This document shows positions 1-8,737 of a stretch of 64,000 nt of DNA, one piece after another; position 1 is the stretch's first letter; every line of letters begins with the position of its first letter. Source of the DNA: Roseinatronobacter ekhonensis (GTDB lineage: Bacteria; Pseudomonadota; Alphaproteobacteria; Rhodobacterales; Rhodobacteraceae). Below the pieces are notes generated by a model, which saw nothing but the letters and a program-made list of their open reading frames with translations, was not told the DNA's origin and ran no database searches. The position numbers and the translations under genes are program-made. The stretch is taken from contig NZ_UIHC01000011.1 of the NCBI RefSeq assembly GCF_900499075.1, positions 41,476 to 105,475 on the forward strand, written 5' to 3'.

Positions 1-644
1 AGAAACGCGCCGAACAGCACGAACATGAATACGTATGTGGCGGCCACGCCCAGCGGCAGACCAAAGATGCCTTCTTGCCCCAAGTATAGCTGCCCGACCA
101 GCCGGTCCACACTTGCGCCCCGGTGCGACATCAGGCCGGGCATCCACTCGCCCAGCCCCGGCAAGGCACCCCGCGCGCCAGCCAATGCGTAAAGGATGGC
201 GATCAGCCCGATAATGGTCAGTCCCAGCCCCACGGCGCGGCGGCTGGCTTCCAGCACGGCGACGGTGCAGACAATCCCCACGATAATATCGGCCTGTGAC
301 CACCAGCCAGCGCGGGCGATGATATCGTCAAGAAACCAGATGATGTAGAAACCGCTGGCGAAGGACGCGGCCAGAAACACCCCGTCAACGACCCATGCCC
401 ACCATGTGCGCCGCCGGTTCTGGCCGGTCAGCGGAAACAACAAAAACGCAAGAAACAGGATGAAGCCCAGATGCGCGGGACGCTGGTAGAACAGCCCCAG
501 CGGTTCAATCCCCGCCGTATAAAGCTGGAACAGCGACAGCGCGATGCCGGTCAGCGTAATGGCCCAAAGCACCGGACGCGGCTGTATCGCGTCAGCCGAG
601 CGCATGGATTCGGGGATCTCGTCATGCGGGGTGTCTTGGCTCAT
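1..644 (-). CDS. TRAP transporter fused 4TM/12TM permease, 3' end cut off by window
   Basis: Membrane component of a TRAP transporter of the TAXI class, in which the small (DctQ-like) and large (DctM-like) subunits are fused. The visible 214 residues begin MSQDTPHDEIPESM and hold several hydrophobic segments (roughly residues 25-45, 57-72, 83-103, 115-133, 139-155 and 195-214) with a WWAWVVDGVF stretch typical of the N-terminal part of these fusions. The start at 644 was chosen because an ATG 8 bases upstream hits a stop after three codons. It lies 19 bases after the DUF1850 gene, which follows the binding protein, so all three form one operon. The C-terminal transport core lies outside the window. 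The class is clear; the substrate is unknown. Confidence 0.85.
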   Translation of the reverse strand, partial: MSQDTPHDEIPESMRSADAIQPRPVLWAITLTGIALSLFQLYTAGIEPLGLFYQRPAHLGFILFLAFLLFPLTGQNRRRTWWAWVVDGVFLAASFASGFYIIWFLDDIIARAGWWSQADIIVGIVCTVAVLEASRRAVGLGLTIIGLIAILYALAGARGALPGLGEWMPGLMSHRGASVDRLVGQLYLGQEGIFGLPLGVAATYVFMFVLFGAF

Positions 645-663
645 CTGCTCATGTCCGCTCTGG

Positions 664-1131
664 TTAGTTGTTTACGACCCGCAACGTCACGCGCCGGTTG
701 GCCACGAGATCTGACAGGTTGATCGTGTCGTTCCCTTGGCGAAGCCTGTGGCCCACACGCGGCGCACCAACACGCAGAGGCAGGCCAGAAGATGGCATCA
801 CTTCGTCAATGCCGGTAATCCAGTAGCCGCCGCCTTCTGCAGAGGTGAGGGTGCCGCGTCCCAAAACCTCGCCCAGACCGGCTGCGAAGTCGTGCAGGTA
901 GCTGCGCATCAGCACCAGCCGTCCATCGCGAGCCACAAAGCAATCGGCCACCGCACCGCCGGTCACGGAATGCGCCCATTCCAAGCAGATTTCCCGACCG
1001 TCGAACAGCATTTGTACGACGGTGCGGTCCTGCCGGTCCACGACTTGCAATATCGCATCCGCCGACGCGGGCGCTGCAAGGGCAACGAAAAGGGCGGCCA
1101 AAGCTGGCCGCCCCCAAACAGGCTGGATCAC
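664..1131 (-). CDS. DUF1850 domain protein of TAXI-TRAP operon
   Basis: A 155-residue exported protein with an N-terminal signal peptide (about residues 1-24, ending near APASADA). The segment ICLEWAHSVTG is the W-x-HSV-type core seen in DUF1850 proteins. Genes of this family commonly sit between the TAXI substrate-binding gene and the fused permease, as here: its start overlaps the end of the binding-protein gene by 4 bases and the permease follows 19 bases downstream. It is presumably an accessory periplasmic factor for the transporter, but its biochemical role is not established. Confidence 0.8.
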   Translation of the reverse strand: MIQPVWGRPALAALFVALAAPASADAILQVVDRQDRTVVQMLFDGREICLEWAHSVTGGAVADCFVARDGRLVLMRSYLHDFAAGLGEVLGRGTLTSAEGGGYWITGIDEVMPSSGLPLRVGAPRVGHRLRQGNDTINLSDLVANRRVTLRVVNN

Positions 1132-2087
1132 GGACGCTGACGGTCCTGAACAGCCGCACCAACTTCTTCTAAGTAGCGCAGCGCGCCCGGGTGGAATGGG
1201 ATCGGCGTTGCAGCAACAGAGAATTCCAGCGTGGTGTCGTTGGCCGCCGGGTGGATGGCGATCAGGTCAGCGACGTTCTCATACATCGCCTTGGTGATGT
1301 TATAGGCGAGTTCCTCGTCCATATCTTCGTGCACGATCAGCACGTTGGGCGTGGAAATTGTCGGCACGCCGTCGGTCATGCCTTCATACAGGTCCGCCCG
1401 CAGGGTGTAGGGCGCAAAGACCGGCTGTGCTTCGACCGCTGCGGCGACCTCTGCATCTGTCATCCCGATCATCGCGATTTCGCGCGTGGTCGCAAGGTTC
1501 AGGATGGAACTGGTGGGCGGGCCCACGCTCCAGAAGCCCGCATCGATGTCGCCGTCGCGCAGCGCATCGGCGGTCTCATTGAAGTTCAGGCGCTGTTCGT
1601 CGAAATCGTCATAGGAGATGCCATTGGCTTCGAGCAGCGTCTGCGCGCTGACTTCGGTGCCCGACCCCGGCGCCCCGACCGACACGCGCTTGCCGCGCAG
1701 GTCGTCAAGGCTGGAAATGCCGCTATCGGCCAATGTCACGATCTGGACAGCGTTGGGGTAAATGGACGCCAACGCCCGCAATTCGCCGACCTGACGGCCT
1801 TCAAACGCGCCGGTGCCTGTATAGGCCCCATAAACCGTGTCGGCCAACGCAATGGCAATGTCGCTGTCGCCACGTGCGATCAGCGCCACGTTTTCAACCG
1901 AGGCACCGGTCACTTCCGCGCTGGCGGATGCGCCCTCTACATGGTTCGAGATCACTTCGGCAAGGCCGCCGCCGTAGGGGAAATAGGTGCCACCGGTGCC
2001 ACCTGTTGCAATGGACATCTCTTGCGCGGCGACCGGGGCCGCAAGAAGCGCTGTCGCGGCCGCAAGGGCCGCTATACGAATTGTCAT
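1128..2087 (-). CDS. TAXI-family TRAP transporter substrate-binding protein
   Basis: Periplasmic binding protein of 319 residues. A signal peptide occupies residues 1-21 (MTIRIAALAAATALLAAPVAA), followed by the TAXI signature IATGGTGGTYFPYGGGLAEVI; later segments such as KRVSVGAPGSGTEVSAQ and DAGFWSVGPPTSSI fit the ligand-binding cleft of the family. The start at 2087 is preceded by GGGAGGA 6 bases upstream, a strong ribosome binding site; an in-frame ATG 28 codons upstream lacks this and would bury the signal peptide. It is the first gene of the transporter operon with DUF1850 and the fused permease. TAXI proteins are often linked to glutamate or other dicarboxylates, but the ligand cannot be read from sequence. 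Confidence 0.9.
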   Translation of the reverse strand: MTIRIAALAAATALLAAPVAAQEMSIATGGTGGTYFPYGGGLAEVISNHVEGASASAEVTGASVENVALIARGDSDIAIALADTVYGAYTGTGAFEGRQVGELRALASIYPNAVQIVTLADSGISSLDDLRGKRVSVGAPGSGTEVSAQTLLEANGISYDDFDEQRLNFNETADALRDGDIDAGFWSVGPPTSSILNLATTREIAMIGMTDAEVAAAVEAQPVFAPYTLRADLYEGMTDGVPTISTPNVLIVHEDMDEELAYNITKAMYENVADLIAIHPAANDTTLEFSVAATPIPFHPGALRYLEEVGAAVQDRQRP

Positions 2088-2176
2088 GGTATCCTCCCAA
2101 GGATATGCGTTTTTCTGTGGGACCTCATCGGGTCCAATACGAAGACTAACGGCGTAACTCGCCCCCGGCAAGTCAT

Positions 2177-2773
2177 TCAGCCTTGAAACACCACTGGGTA
2201 AAGCGACGCGAGCAACAACGCGGCCATTGTAAAGTTAAACGCGCGCAGCCAGCTTGGGCGGGCCAGCAGACGGCGCAGGCTCAGCCCCAGTGCAGTCCAG
2301 ATGACGGTGGTTAGCCACCCCACGCTCAGGAACCCCAACGCCACCCAGGCCACCGCGACAAGCTGTTGATCGGGCGCGTAAATGGCGACAGCCGCCAGCG
2401 ACATGATCCAGGCCTTGGGGTTGACCCATTGAAATGCCGCTGCTTGCAAAAAGGTCAGCGGCCGCCCTTCTGCCTTGGCGCCCGACGGCGGCACAGCGGT
2501 TGCGATCTTCCAAGCCAGCCAAAGCATATACACGCTCGATACAATCTTGAGCGCCAGTTGCAGCGGCGGGTAACCGATGAACGCCCCCATCAACCCGATA
2601 CCTACCAGAAAGACCATCAGTGCATGGCCCAAGGCAACGCCCGCCATATGCGGGATGGTGCGCCGAAAGCCGAAATTCACACCGCTGGCCAGCAGCATCA
2701 CGTTATTCGGCCCCGGCGTGACAGAGGTCACGAACGCAAAGGTTACGAGGGCGACGAAAATCTCGAAGGTCAT
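2177..2773 (-). CDS. LysE/RhtB family amino-acid exporter
   Basis: A 198-residue inner-membrane protein with about six hydrophobic segments and the LysE-family signature TPGPNNVMLLASG near residues 20-32, followed later by AAAFQWVNPKAWIMSLAA. These proteins export amino acids or related small metabolites. The start at 2773 is the one that places the family N-terminus (MTFEIFVAL) after an AGGAC ribosome binding site. It is divergent from an Lrp-type regulator across 88 bases, a common pairing in which the regulator senses the amino acid and switches on the exporter. The substrate is not predictable. Confidence 0.88.
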   Translation of the reverse strand: MTFEIFVALVTFAFVTSVTPGPNNVMLLASGVNFGFRRTIPHMAGVALGHALMVFLVGIGLMGAFIGYPPLQLALKIVSSVYMLWLAWKIATAVPPSGAKAEGRPLTFLQAAAFQWVNPKAWIMSLAAVAIYAPDQQLVAVAWVALGFLSVGWLTTVIWTALGLSLRRLLARPSWLRAFNFTMAALLLASLYPVVFQG

Positions 2774-2861
2774 GGTGTCCTGTCCCTTTTCGCGCAACAT
2801 ACCCGTATCAATCTGCATTCGGATTGCAATTATCGCGCGTTTGACGGTATTTTCACAATTA

Positions 2862-3314
2862 ATGAGCGACCTTGATGACAAATCCCACCAGATATTGCGT
2901 ATTCTTCAGCGCGAGGGGCGCATCCCGAATCTGGAGCTTGCAGACCGCGTCGGGCTGTCCCCGTCGGCCTGCCTGCGCCGGGTGCAGGATATGGAACGCA
3001 AAGGCGTCATCACCGGCTACCGCGCGGTGGTGGACCCTGCCAAAACCGGCACCGGTTTTGTCGCGTATGTAACTGTGGGCCTGTCGCAGCACACCAAGGC
3101 CGCACAGGCCGAATTTGAAAGCCTGATGCGCGCCGCCCCGCAGGTCCGCGAATGTCACAACATCACCGGAACGGTCGAATACCTGTTGCGGGTCGAAGCG
3201 CGCGATCTGCCCGCCTACAAGCATTTCCATACCGAATATCTTGGGGCCTTTCCCTACCTGAACACGCTGACGACCATGGTTGTGATGGGATCACCGAAGG
3301 ACGAGCGCGCCTAA
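2862..3314 (+). CDS. Lrp/AsnC family transcriptional regulator
   Basis: A 150-residue regulator with an N-terminal winged helix-turn-helix (LDDKSHQILRILQREGR, then LELADRVGLSPSACLRRV) and a C-terminal RAM/AsnC ligand-binding domain (GYRAVVDPAKTGTGFVAYVTVGL and later CHNITGTVEYLLRVEA). The start at 2862 gives the usual Lrp length; upstream in-frame starts run back over the LysE gene on the other strand. Divergent from the LysE-type exporter, which it probably controls in response to an amino acid. Confidence 0.92.
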   Translation: MSDLDDKSHQILRILQREGRIPNLELADRVGLSPSACLRRVQDMERKGVITGYRAVVDPAKTGTGFVAYVTVGLSQHTKAAQAEFESLMRAAPQVRECHNITGTVEYLLRVEARDLPAYKHFHTEYLGAFPYLNTLTTMVVMGSPKDERA

Positions 3315-3375
3315 GATTGCGCGTGCAAGACGGTTACAATTCCGTTATGCTGCGGCGCAGCAAAAGGGGCGGAAC

Positions 3376-4014
3376 ATGGCCAAGGGCAAGGTAATCACGA
3401 TAGCGCAGCAAAAAGGCGGGTCAGGCAAGACCACGCTTGCGGTTAATCTGGGCGTCGCGCTGGCGCGTGCCGGACATTCGGTTGCGTTTCTGGACACCGA
3501 TCCGCAAGGGTCTTTGGGCCGCTGGTTCATAACACGTCACGACGCCGGTCGCGCCGAGGGGATGGAGTTTTCGACCGCCTCGGCGTGGGGGGTCGGGTAT
3601 GAGGTCGGCAAATTGCGCGATATGGCCGAATTCGTCATCATAGACACGCCGCCCAAGGCCGACGCCGACCTGCGGCCCGCCCTGCGCGCGGCCGATCTGG
3701 TGCTGGTTCCGATTGCGTCCAGCCATCTGGATCTATGGGCCACCGATGGCGTGCTGGACCTGGCCCGCCGCGAGGGGCGCGAGGTGCTGCTCGTTCTGAA
3801 CCGCGCACGGGCGGGCACCAAGCTGGGGGCCGAGATGGTCGAGGCCGCCAAGGGCCTTTCCGCAGACCTGGCAGAGACACAGATCGCCAATCGCGTCGCC
3901 TATGCCGCCAGCTTGGGTGAAGGTTTGGGCGCGGCAGAGGGCGCGCCGAACCCGGCCTTGCGCGCCGAATTGGACGCGCTTTTGGCCGAAGTGATGGGCG
4001 CGCTGGAGAGCTGA
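3376..4014 (+). CDS. Orphan ParA/MinD-type ATPase
   Basis: A 212-residue P-loop ATPase of the ParA superfamily with a deviant Walker A motif (QQKGGSGKTTLAVNLG, residues 10-25), a Walker A' region (FLDTDPQGSLGRW) and a Walker B (FVIIDTPPKAD). It is short, with no N-terminal DNA-binding extension, like ParA-type positioning ATPases that act in the cytoplasm. No parB gene or parS-like repeats are next to it. A small stem-loop (4009-4025) spans its stop codon and that of the convergent purK. It could position a protein or complex rather than segregate DNA; the partner is unknown. Confidence 0.85.
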   Translation: MAKGKVITIAQQKGGSGKTTLAVNLGVALARAGHSVAFLDTDPQGSLGRWFITRHDAGRAEGMEFSTASAWGVGYEVGKLRDMAEFVIIDTPPKADADLRPALRAADLVLVPIASSHLDLWATDGVLDLARREGREVLLVLNRARAGTKLGAEMVEAAKGLSADLAETQIANRVAYAASLGEGLGAAEGAPNPALRAELDALLAEVMGALES

Positions 4015-4025
4015 GCGCCTCAGCT
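4009..4025. other. Small inverted repeat across convergent stop codons
   Basis: AGCTGAG and CTCAGCT flank a CGC loop and contain both the stop codon of the ParA gene and that of purK, 5 bases apart. The 7-bp stem would form in both transcripts. There is no T tract, so it is at most a weak or bidirectional transcription end. Confidence 0.4.
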
Positions 4026-5102
4026 TGACGACCCGCGCCCGACGATGCGGTTGGCATGGCCCATTTTACGCCCCGCGCGGCGGTCGGGCTTGCCATACAG
4101 TTGCACGGCCACATCCCGCGTGGCCAGCAGAGCGGGCACGCGGTCCATATCGTCACCGATCAGGTTTTCCATGACAACATCGGTGTGGCGCGTGCCGTCC
4201 CCCAAAGGAAGGCCGGTTATCGCGCGAATATGCTGTTCAAACTGGTCAACCGTGCATCCATTCTGCGTCCAGTGTCCCGAATTATGCACACGCGGGGCGA
4301 TTTCGTTCACGACCAGCCCTTGCGGGATGACGAACAATTCCACGCCCATAACGCCAACATACTCAAGCGCGTTCAGAATACGCCCGGCCAATAGCACCGC
4401 ATCCGCCCGCTGCGACCCGGTCAGGTTTGCGGGAACCTTGGTGCGGCGCAGGATGCCGCTGTCGTGCAAGTTTTCGCCGGGGTCATACGCGGCGACAGAG
4501 CCATCAAGACCCCGCGCAGCAATAACCGACACCTCATGGCTGAAGGGCACAAGCCCTTCCAGAATTGCCTCTGCACCTGCCATGTCGGCCAAGGCTGCGG
4601 CGGCGTCATCCGGGGTATTCAACCGCACCTGCCCCTTGCCATCATACCCCATACGGCGGGTTTTCAGAATGGCGGGCGTGCCGATACTCTTGATCGCAGC
4701 CTCTAGGCTTGCCGCATCCGTGAACGGCGCAAAAGGCGCGGTGGTCAGCCCCAGATCGCGCAGGAACTGCTTTTCGGTCAGCCGATCTTGCGACGCGGCC
4801 AGCGCGCGACGGTCGGGACGAATTGGGCAGAGCGCCTCCAACACATCAAGCGTGTCCGTCGGAATGTTCTCGAACTCGAAGGTGATCACATCCACCGAGG
4901 CCGCGAACGCCTGCAAGGCTGTGGCGTCGTCCCACGCCGCCATTGTGACCCGCGCGCTGACATCGCCCGCAGGCGGGTTCGCGGCGGGATCATAGATGTG
5001 GCACCGGTAGCCAAGGCGTGACGCTGCAACCGACAGCATGCGCCCAAGCTGCCCGCCGCCCAGAATACCGATGGTTGCGCCTTGTGGCAGGGCTTTAGTC
5101 AT
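4020..5102 (-). CDS. purK: 5-(carboxyamino)imidazole ribonucleotide synthase
   Basis: PurK converts 5-aminoimidazole ribonucleotide, bicarbonate and ATP to N5-CAIR in de novo purine synthesis. The 360-residue protein has the ATP-grasp layout: an N-terminal Rossmann-like segment ([18 protein letters not shown], residues 9-26), the [13 protein letters not shown] nucleotide-binding loop and the C-terminal [16 protein letters not shown] motif with metal ligands. The start at 5102 lies inside the end of purE (8-base overlap), giving translational coupling with the mutase that uses its product. Confidence 0.96.
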   Translation of the reverse strand: MTKALPQGATIGILGGGQLGRMLSVAASRLGYRCHIYDPAANPPAGDVSARVTMAAWDDATALQAFAASVDVITFEFENIPTDTLDVLEALCPIRPDRRALAASQDRLTEKQFLRDLGLTTAPFAPFTDAASLEAAIKSIGTPAILKTRRMGYDGKGQVRLNTPDDAAAALADMAGAEAILEGLVPFSHEVSVIAARGLDGSVAAYDPGENLHDSGILRRTKVPANLTGSQRADAVLLAGRILNALEYVGVMGVELFVIPQGLVVNEIAPRVHNSGHWTQNGCTVDQFEQHIRAITGLPLGDGTRHTDVVMENLIGDDMDRVPALLATRDVAVQLYGKPDRRAGRKMGHANRIVGRGSSS

Positions 5103-5577
5103 CGCGCGGCTCCTGCGGGATAGAGTTCGACAAGGCAGCGCGCCACGCATCCAGCCGCGCCGCCAAATCCGAATCCTGCAACGCCAGAATGCCCGCCGCC
5201 ATCAGGCCCGCATTGGCCGCGCCACCAATGGCCATGGTCGCCACAGGGTAGCCGCGCGGCATCTGAACGATTGAATACAGGCTGTCCACCCCCGCCAGCG
5301 CCTTGGTCTGGACCGGCACGCCGATCACCGGCACACGGGTTTTCGAGGCCATCATGCCGGGCAGATGCGCCGCCCCGCCCGCGCCTGCGATAATCACCTG
5401 CAAACCACGGCCAACGGCGTCGCGCCCGTAGTCCCAAAGCCGGTCGGGCGTGCGATGGGCAGACACGATGCGCGCCTCATAGGCGACGCCCAACTCGTCC
5501 AGAATAGCGGCGGCGTCCTTCATGGTGGGCCAGTCCGACTGGCTCCCCATGATAATCCCGACCTTGACCTGTGCCAT
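5095..5577 (-). CDS. purE: 5-(carboxyamino)imidazole ribonucleotide mutase
   Basis: Class I PurE rearranges N5-CAIR to CAIR in purine synthesis. The 160-residue protein starts [19 protein letters not shown], with the GSQSDW active-site loop, then [12 protein letters not shown] and the [14 protein letters not shown] segment with the catalytic histidine. The start at 5577 fits the family; an in-frame ATG 16 codons upstream lacks a good ribosome binding site. First gene of a purE-purK operon. Confidence 0.97.
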   Translation of the reverse strand: MAQVKVGIIMGSQSDWPTMKDAAAILDELGVAYEARIVSAHRTPDRLWDYGRDAVGRGLQVIIAGAGGAAHLPGMMASKTRVPVIGVPVQTKALAGVDSLYSIVQMPRGYPVATMAIGGAANAGLMAAGILALQDSDLAARLDAWRAALSNSIPQEPRDD

Positions 5578-5638
5578 AGAAACCCTCGCACCCTTGCTTT
5601 GCTGCCTTATACAAGGCGCGGTCACGGGCGCAATTCCT

Positions 5639-5857
5639 TCAGGCGATAATGTCGGGCGTCAATTCGTCTTCTATCCGCGCAATCTGGTCCTTCAGCGCCA
5701 GCTTTTCTTTCTTGAAACGCTGCACGGTCAGTTGCGTGTTGGGCCCTTGCGCCTGCAAGGCGGCAATCGCGTCATCCAGGTCGCGGTGCTTGCGCTTCAG
5801 CACTTCCAGCTTCAGGCGCAATACCTCTTCATGGGTCAGTTCATGGGGCGCGTTCAT
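5639..5857 (-). CDS. YdcH/DUF465 family small coiled-coil protein
   Basis: A 72-residue, mostly helical protein rich in Lys, Glu and Leu ([22 protein letters not shown]), matching the DUF465 pattern of an antiparallel coiled-coil hairpin. The stop lies 61 bases upstream of the purE start on the same strand. Such proteins are common in Rhodobacterales, but their function is unknown. The start at 5857 gives the usual family length. Confidence 0.8.
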   Translation of the reverse strand: MNAPHELTHEEVLRLKLEVLKRKHRDLDDAIAALQAQGPNTQLTVQRFKKEKLALKDQIARIEDELTPDIIA

Positions 5858-5927
5858 ATCAAGACTACCGTGCTTTTCACAAAGACTATCCGGAATGCGC
5901 ACGCGACAAAAGCCTTTGATGCCCGCG

Positions 5928-5956
5928 CTTGCAGAATGTTGGCGCCGTCCCCATAT
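5928..5956 (+). promoter_or_regulatory. Heat-shock sigma-32-like promoter for the hsp20 gene
   Basis: CTTGCA (5928-5933) is separated by 15 bases from CCCCATAT (5949-5956). This is close to the E. coli sigma-32 consensus (CTTGAA, 13-17 bases, CCCCATNT). It lies 67 bases upstream of the small heat-shock protein start, leaving a leader of about 60 nt, which fits heat induction. Confidence 0.6.
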
Positions 5957-6022
5957 CTTGAGCATGGGGCCGCCGCATACGGGGCCCGCAGCACCGTCGC
6001 TTTGACTATAAGGACATGGCTG

Positions 6023-6439
6023 ATGAGCAAACTCACCTTTCCCTCGCACCCGCTTTTGCTGGGGTTCGACCAGTTGGAGCGGCTGGTGGAGCGCACCGCG
6101 CGCAGCGGGGCAGACGGCTATCCGCCTTTCAACATAGAGGTGACAGGGGGCCATAGCTTTCGCATCACGCTTGCCTTGGCGGGCTTTCGCGAGCAGGATC
6201 TGTCAATCACGCTGGAAGGCCGCCAGCTTGTCGTGCGCGGCCAGCAAACCGACACCGACGCCGAAAACCGCGTGTTTCTGCACCGGGGTATCGCCGCTCG
6301 GCAGTTCCAGCGGGTGTTCGCCTTGGGCGACGGGGTTGATGTAGCCCGTGCCGCGCTAAGTGATGGTCTGTTGCACATCGACCTGAAACGCCACGAGCCG
6401 GAGGAAACCGTCCAGACCATCCGCATTGACCGCAATTGA
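6023..6439 (+). CDS. Small heat-shock protein, Hsp20/alpha-crystallin family
   Basis: An ATP-independent chaperone of 138 residues. The N-terminal FPSHPLLLGFDQLERLVER is the segment found in IbpA-like proteins of alphaproteobacteria; the alpha-crystallin domain covers about residues 33-125 (PFNIEVTGGHSFRITLALAGF to DGLLHIDLKRHEPEE). The start at 6023 follows an AAGGA site 8 bases away; an ATG 7 bases upstream is in another frame. A sigma-32-like promoter lies upstream and a DUF1150 gene follows after 11 bases. Confidence 0.93.
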   Translation: MSKLTFPSHPLLLGFDQLERLVERTARSGADGYPPFNIEVTGGHSFRITLALAGFREQDLSITLEGRQLVVRGQQTDTDAENRVFLHRGIAARQFQRVFALGDGVDVARAALSDGLLHIDLKRHEPEETVQTIRIDRN

Positions 6440-6450
6440 GGGAAGGCCAC

Positions 6451-6675
6451 ATGAACACCAAGTTTCCAAATCTGAACAGCACCAAACCGATAGCCTATGT
6501 GCGCCCCGTGCAGGTCAGCGACCTGCCCGACGATGTGCGCGACCAACTGGATGGCGTGACGCAAATGTATGCCATCCATCATGAAGAGGGCGATCAGCTT
6601 GCGCTGGTGTCTGACCGCACAATGGCCTTTGTCATGGCGCGCCAAAACGATTTCGAACCTGTCAGCGTGCACTGA
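6451..6675 (+). CDS. DUF1150 family protein
   Basis: A 74-residue protein of the DUF1150 family, recognisable by IAYVRPVQVSDLPDDV and the C-terminal LVSDRTMAFVMARQNDFEPVSVH. It is the usual partner gene of Hsp20 in alphaproteobacteria and here follows it by 11 bases, with GGGAAGG just upstream of the ATG. It is probably co-induced with the chaperone; its function is unknown. Confidence 0.85.
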   Translation: MNTKFPNLNSTKPIAYVRPVQVSDLPDDVRDQLDGVTQMYAIHHEEGDQLALVSDRTMAFVMARQNDFEPVSVH

Positions 6676-6692
6676 CCGCGCAGGACACTGCG

Positions 6693-7196
6693 TTAGTCCA
6701 ACTCTCGCGGGACAATGAAATCGACACCGCGTGCAGTTCCGAATTCGATCTCTGTCCATGCGGCGTGATCGAATTCCGCAACCAGCGTGGCGCAGGTGGG
6801 AAAGCCTGCGAACCCCGGATGCGGCATCGGGTTCGGCAATAGCCGTGCCGCGAATTCGGCAATACCGGGGTTATGGCCAATAAGCATCACCGATGGGGCC
6901 GTGGCATGCCGCAAGCGCGCCAGCAAAACCTCTGGCCCTGCCAAGTATAAATATCGGTCGAACGCAGCCTCCGGCGCGTTTGGCAACATCTCCGCGATAC
7001 ATTGCCAAGTCTGACGCGTGCGTGTGGCATCCGACACCAACGCCTGCTGCGGGATATAACCCTTGTCCGCCAGCCAGCGCCCGATGCGCGGTGCAGCACC
7101 CTGCCCCCGCGCACTCAGCGGTCGGGAATGGTCGCTGTCGAGCGGATTGTCCCAGTCGGATTTCGCGTGGCGGGTCAGGATCAGGCGCAATGTCAT
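6693..7196 (-). CDS. SixA-type histidine phosphatase
   Basis: A 167-residue protein of the histidine phosphatase (phosphoglycerate mutase-like) superfamily. The catalytic motif LTRHAKSDWDNP lies at residues 7-18 and the second histidine in LIGHNPGIAEFA. SixA removes phosphate from histidine phosphotransfer domains in enteric bacteria; short forms like this in alphaproteobacteria are mostly uncharacterised. Its start overlaps the stop of the upstream iron-sulfur gene by 4 bases, so it is the last gene of the operon running down from rpmH. Confidence 0.88.
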   Translation of the reverse strand: MTLRLILTRHAKSDWDNPLDSDHSRPLSARGQGAAPRIGRWLADKGYIPQQALVSDATRTRQTWQCIAEMLPNAPEAAFDRYLYLAGPEVLLARLRHATAPSVMLIGHNPGIAEFAARLLPNPMPHPGFAGFPTCATLVAEFDHAAWTEIEFGTARGVDFIVPRELD

Positions 7197-7840
7197 CGAT
7201 GAAAATGCCTCATATGGAATTCGGATTGTGCCGGATCGCGACCGAAGCTTTGCGACACGGGGCAGACACGGCGCACGGCACAGCCCTTGGACATGCAATC
7301 TTGCCCCGCATCGGTATCAAGATACGCATGGCATGCGGCGGTATCATACCCTGCGGGCGTCAACGCGCCCACGGGGCAGGCCGTGGCGCAAGGCTGGGCG
7401 CAGGCGTCACAAGGTTTGGCGATATTTGGCAAGGCGTCCAGTTCAGGTGCCAGCCCCAACGCACCACGATAGGACGCCCAAAGACCGGCACGCGCGCCGA
7501 CCAAAAACTGCACGGGCGAGGACCAGACACGCCCGGACGCCAAGGCCCAAGTGTAGAACGGGTGCGGAGGCTGCGTCCCGAATGGGAACAGCGGTTGCGC
7601 ACCCAAATCAGCGGCCAAGGCGCCGATCACACGGGTCGACCAACGGTCCATCGGGTCGGGCTGGCCATCGCGGTATTCGGCGCTTTGAGTGAATTTCGGC
7701 CAGAAGGCTGGTTCATCCGGCGCAAGCAACACGACGCTTCGCATACCGTCGGGCATTGGCGCGGCCCCGTCGGTAACAAGCCCCGCAACCTCTAGCCCCT
7801 GCACGCGGGCGGCGTTGCGAATTGCTGCCAACCCCGCCAC
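7193..7840 (-). CDS. 4Fe-4S ferredoxin-type protein of unknown function
   Basis: A 215-residue protein with two cysteine clusters in its C-terminal third: CDACAQPCATACP and CMSKGCAVRRVCP. This is the arrangement of a 2x[4Fe-4S] ferredoxin domain like that of the epoxyqueuosine reductase C-terminus. The N-terminal 130 residues carry no motif I recognise. It sits between argB (6 bases upstream) and the SixA phosphatase (4-base overlap). It may be an electron carrier or a truncated QueG-like enzyme; the substrate is unknown. Confidence 0.7.
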   Translation of the reverse strand: MAGLAAIRNAARVQGLEVAGLVTDGAAPMPDGMRSVVLLAPDEPAFWPKFTQSAEYRDGQPDPMDRWSTRVIGALAADLGAQPLFPFGTQPPHPFYTWALASGRVWSSPVQFLVGARAGLWASYRGALGLAPELDALPNIAKPCDACAQPCATACPVGALTPAGYDTAACHAYLDTDAGQDCMSKGCAVRRVCPVSQSFGRDPAQSEFHMRHFHR

Positions 7841-7846
7841 GCGCCC

Positions 7847-8737
7847 TTAGCCCTGCGGCTGCACAAGCGGTGCAGTGTCGCGGATGATACTGCCAGCCCC
7901 GTGGTCGGTGAACAGCTCCAGCAGGCAGGCATTGGGCGCGCGCCCGTCCAGAATGACCACCGCGCGCACCCCGCCCGCAATCGCGGCCAGCGCGGTTTCG
8001 GTTTTCGGAATCATTCCGCCTGCGATCACGCCCTTGTTGGTCAGGTCTTGCACATGGTCGGGCGAAAGCTGCGTGACGACATCGCCGTTTTCGTCTTTCA
8101 CACCCGCCGTATCGGTCAGCAATAGCAGGCGGTCAGCCTTCAGCGCGGCGGCAATCGCGCCCGCGGCGGTGTCACCGTTGATGTTGTAGGTTTCGCCCTC
8201 TCGGCCCATGCCAAGGGGCGCGATAACTGGGATAAACCCGCCGGTAAACAGGTGTTGCAACAGATCGGTGTCAATCTCGACAGGGCGGCCGACAAGGCCC
8301 AGTTCGGGATCATCGGCTTCGCATGTGACCATGCCGCCATCCTTGCCCGACAGGCCCACGGCCCGCCCGCCTTCGTCTTGAATGGCCTGCACGATGCGCT
8401 TGTTCACCAGCCCGGACAGCACCATCTCGACCACCTGCATGGTCGCGGCATCGGTCACGCGCTTGCCGCGCACGAAATCGGACTGGATGTTCAGTTTGCC
8501 CAGCATCTCGTTAATCATCGGGCCGCCGCCATGCACAATGACAGGGTTCACGCCCACCTGCCGCATCAGCACGATATCGCGCGCGAAGCTGGCCATTTCC
8601 TCGGCGTCGCCCATGGCGTGGCCGCCGAACTTGATGACCACAATCGCGCCAGCATAGCGTTGCAGATAGGGCAGCGCCTCTGACAGGGTGCGGGCGGTGG
8701 CGAACCAATCTTGGGACATGGGCTTTTGCTTCTTCAT
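7847..8737 (-). CDS. argB: Acetylglutamate kinase
   Basis: ArgB phosphorylates N-acetyl-L-glutamate, the second step of arginine synthesis. The 296-residue protein carries the family signatures: [11 protein letters not shown] (residues 35-45), [19 protein letters not shown] and GGMIPK. The start at 8737 overlaps the engB stop codon (ATGA). A second ATG 18 bases downstream (MSQDWF) is also possible. The presence of N-terminal helix residues before the kinase core fits arginine-feedback-regulated forms, though this is inference. Confidence 0.96.
   Translation of the reverse strand: MKKQKPMSQDWFATARTLSEALPYLQRYAGAIVVIKFGGHAMGDAEEMASFARDIVLMRQVGVNPVIVHGGGPMINEMLGKLNIQSDFVRGKRVTDAATMQVVEMVLSGLVNKRIVQAIQDEGGRAVGLSGKDGGMVTCEADDPELGLVGRPVEIDTDLLQHLFTGGFIPVIAPLGMGREGETYNINGDTAAGAIAAALKADRLLLLTDTAGVKDENGDVVTQLSPDHVQDLTNKGVIAGGMIPKTETALAAIAGGVRAVVILDGRAPNACLLELFTDHGAGSIIRDTAPLVQPQG

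Noticed and set aside
1191..2186. Open frame of 331 codons on the plus strand antisense to the TAXI binding-protein gene
   Set aside because: No ribosome binding site or domain, and it lies fully opposite a well-supported gene.
3376..4014. ParA gene as evidence of a plasmid or partition locus
   Set aside because: No ParB, parS cluster or replication gene is present, and the surroundings are chromosomal housekeeping genes.
4045..4995. Open frame of 316 codons opposite purK
   Set aside because: Composition (Ser/Arg/Pro rich) and complete overlap with purK mark it as a shadow.
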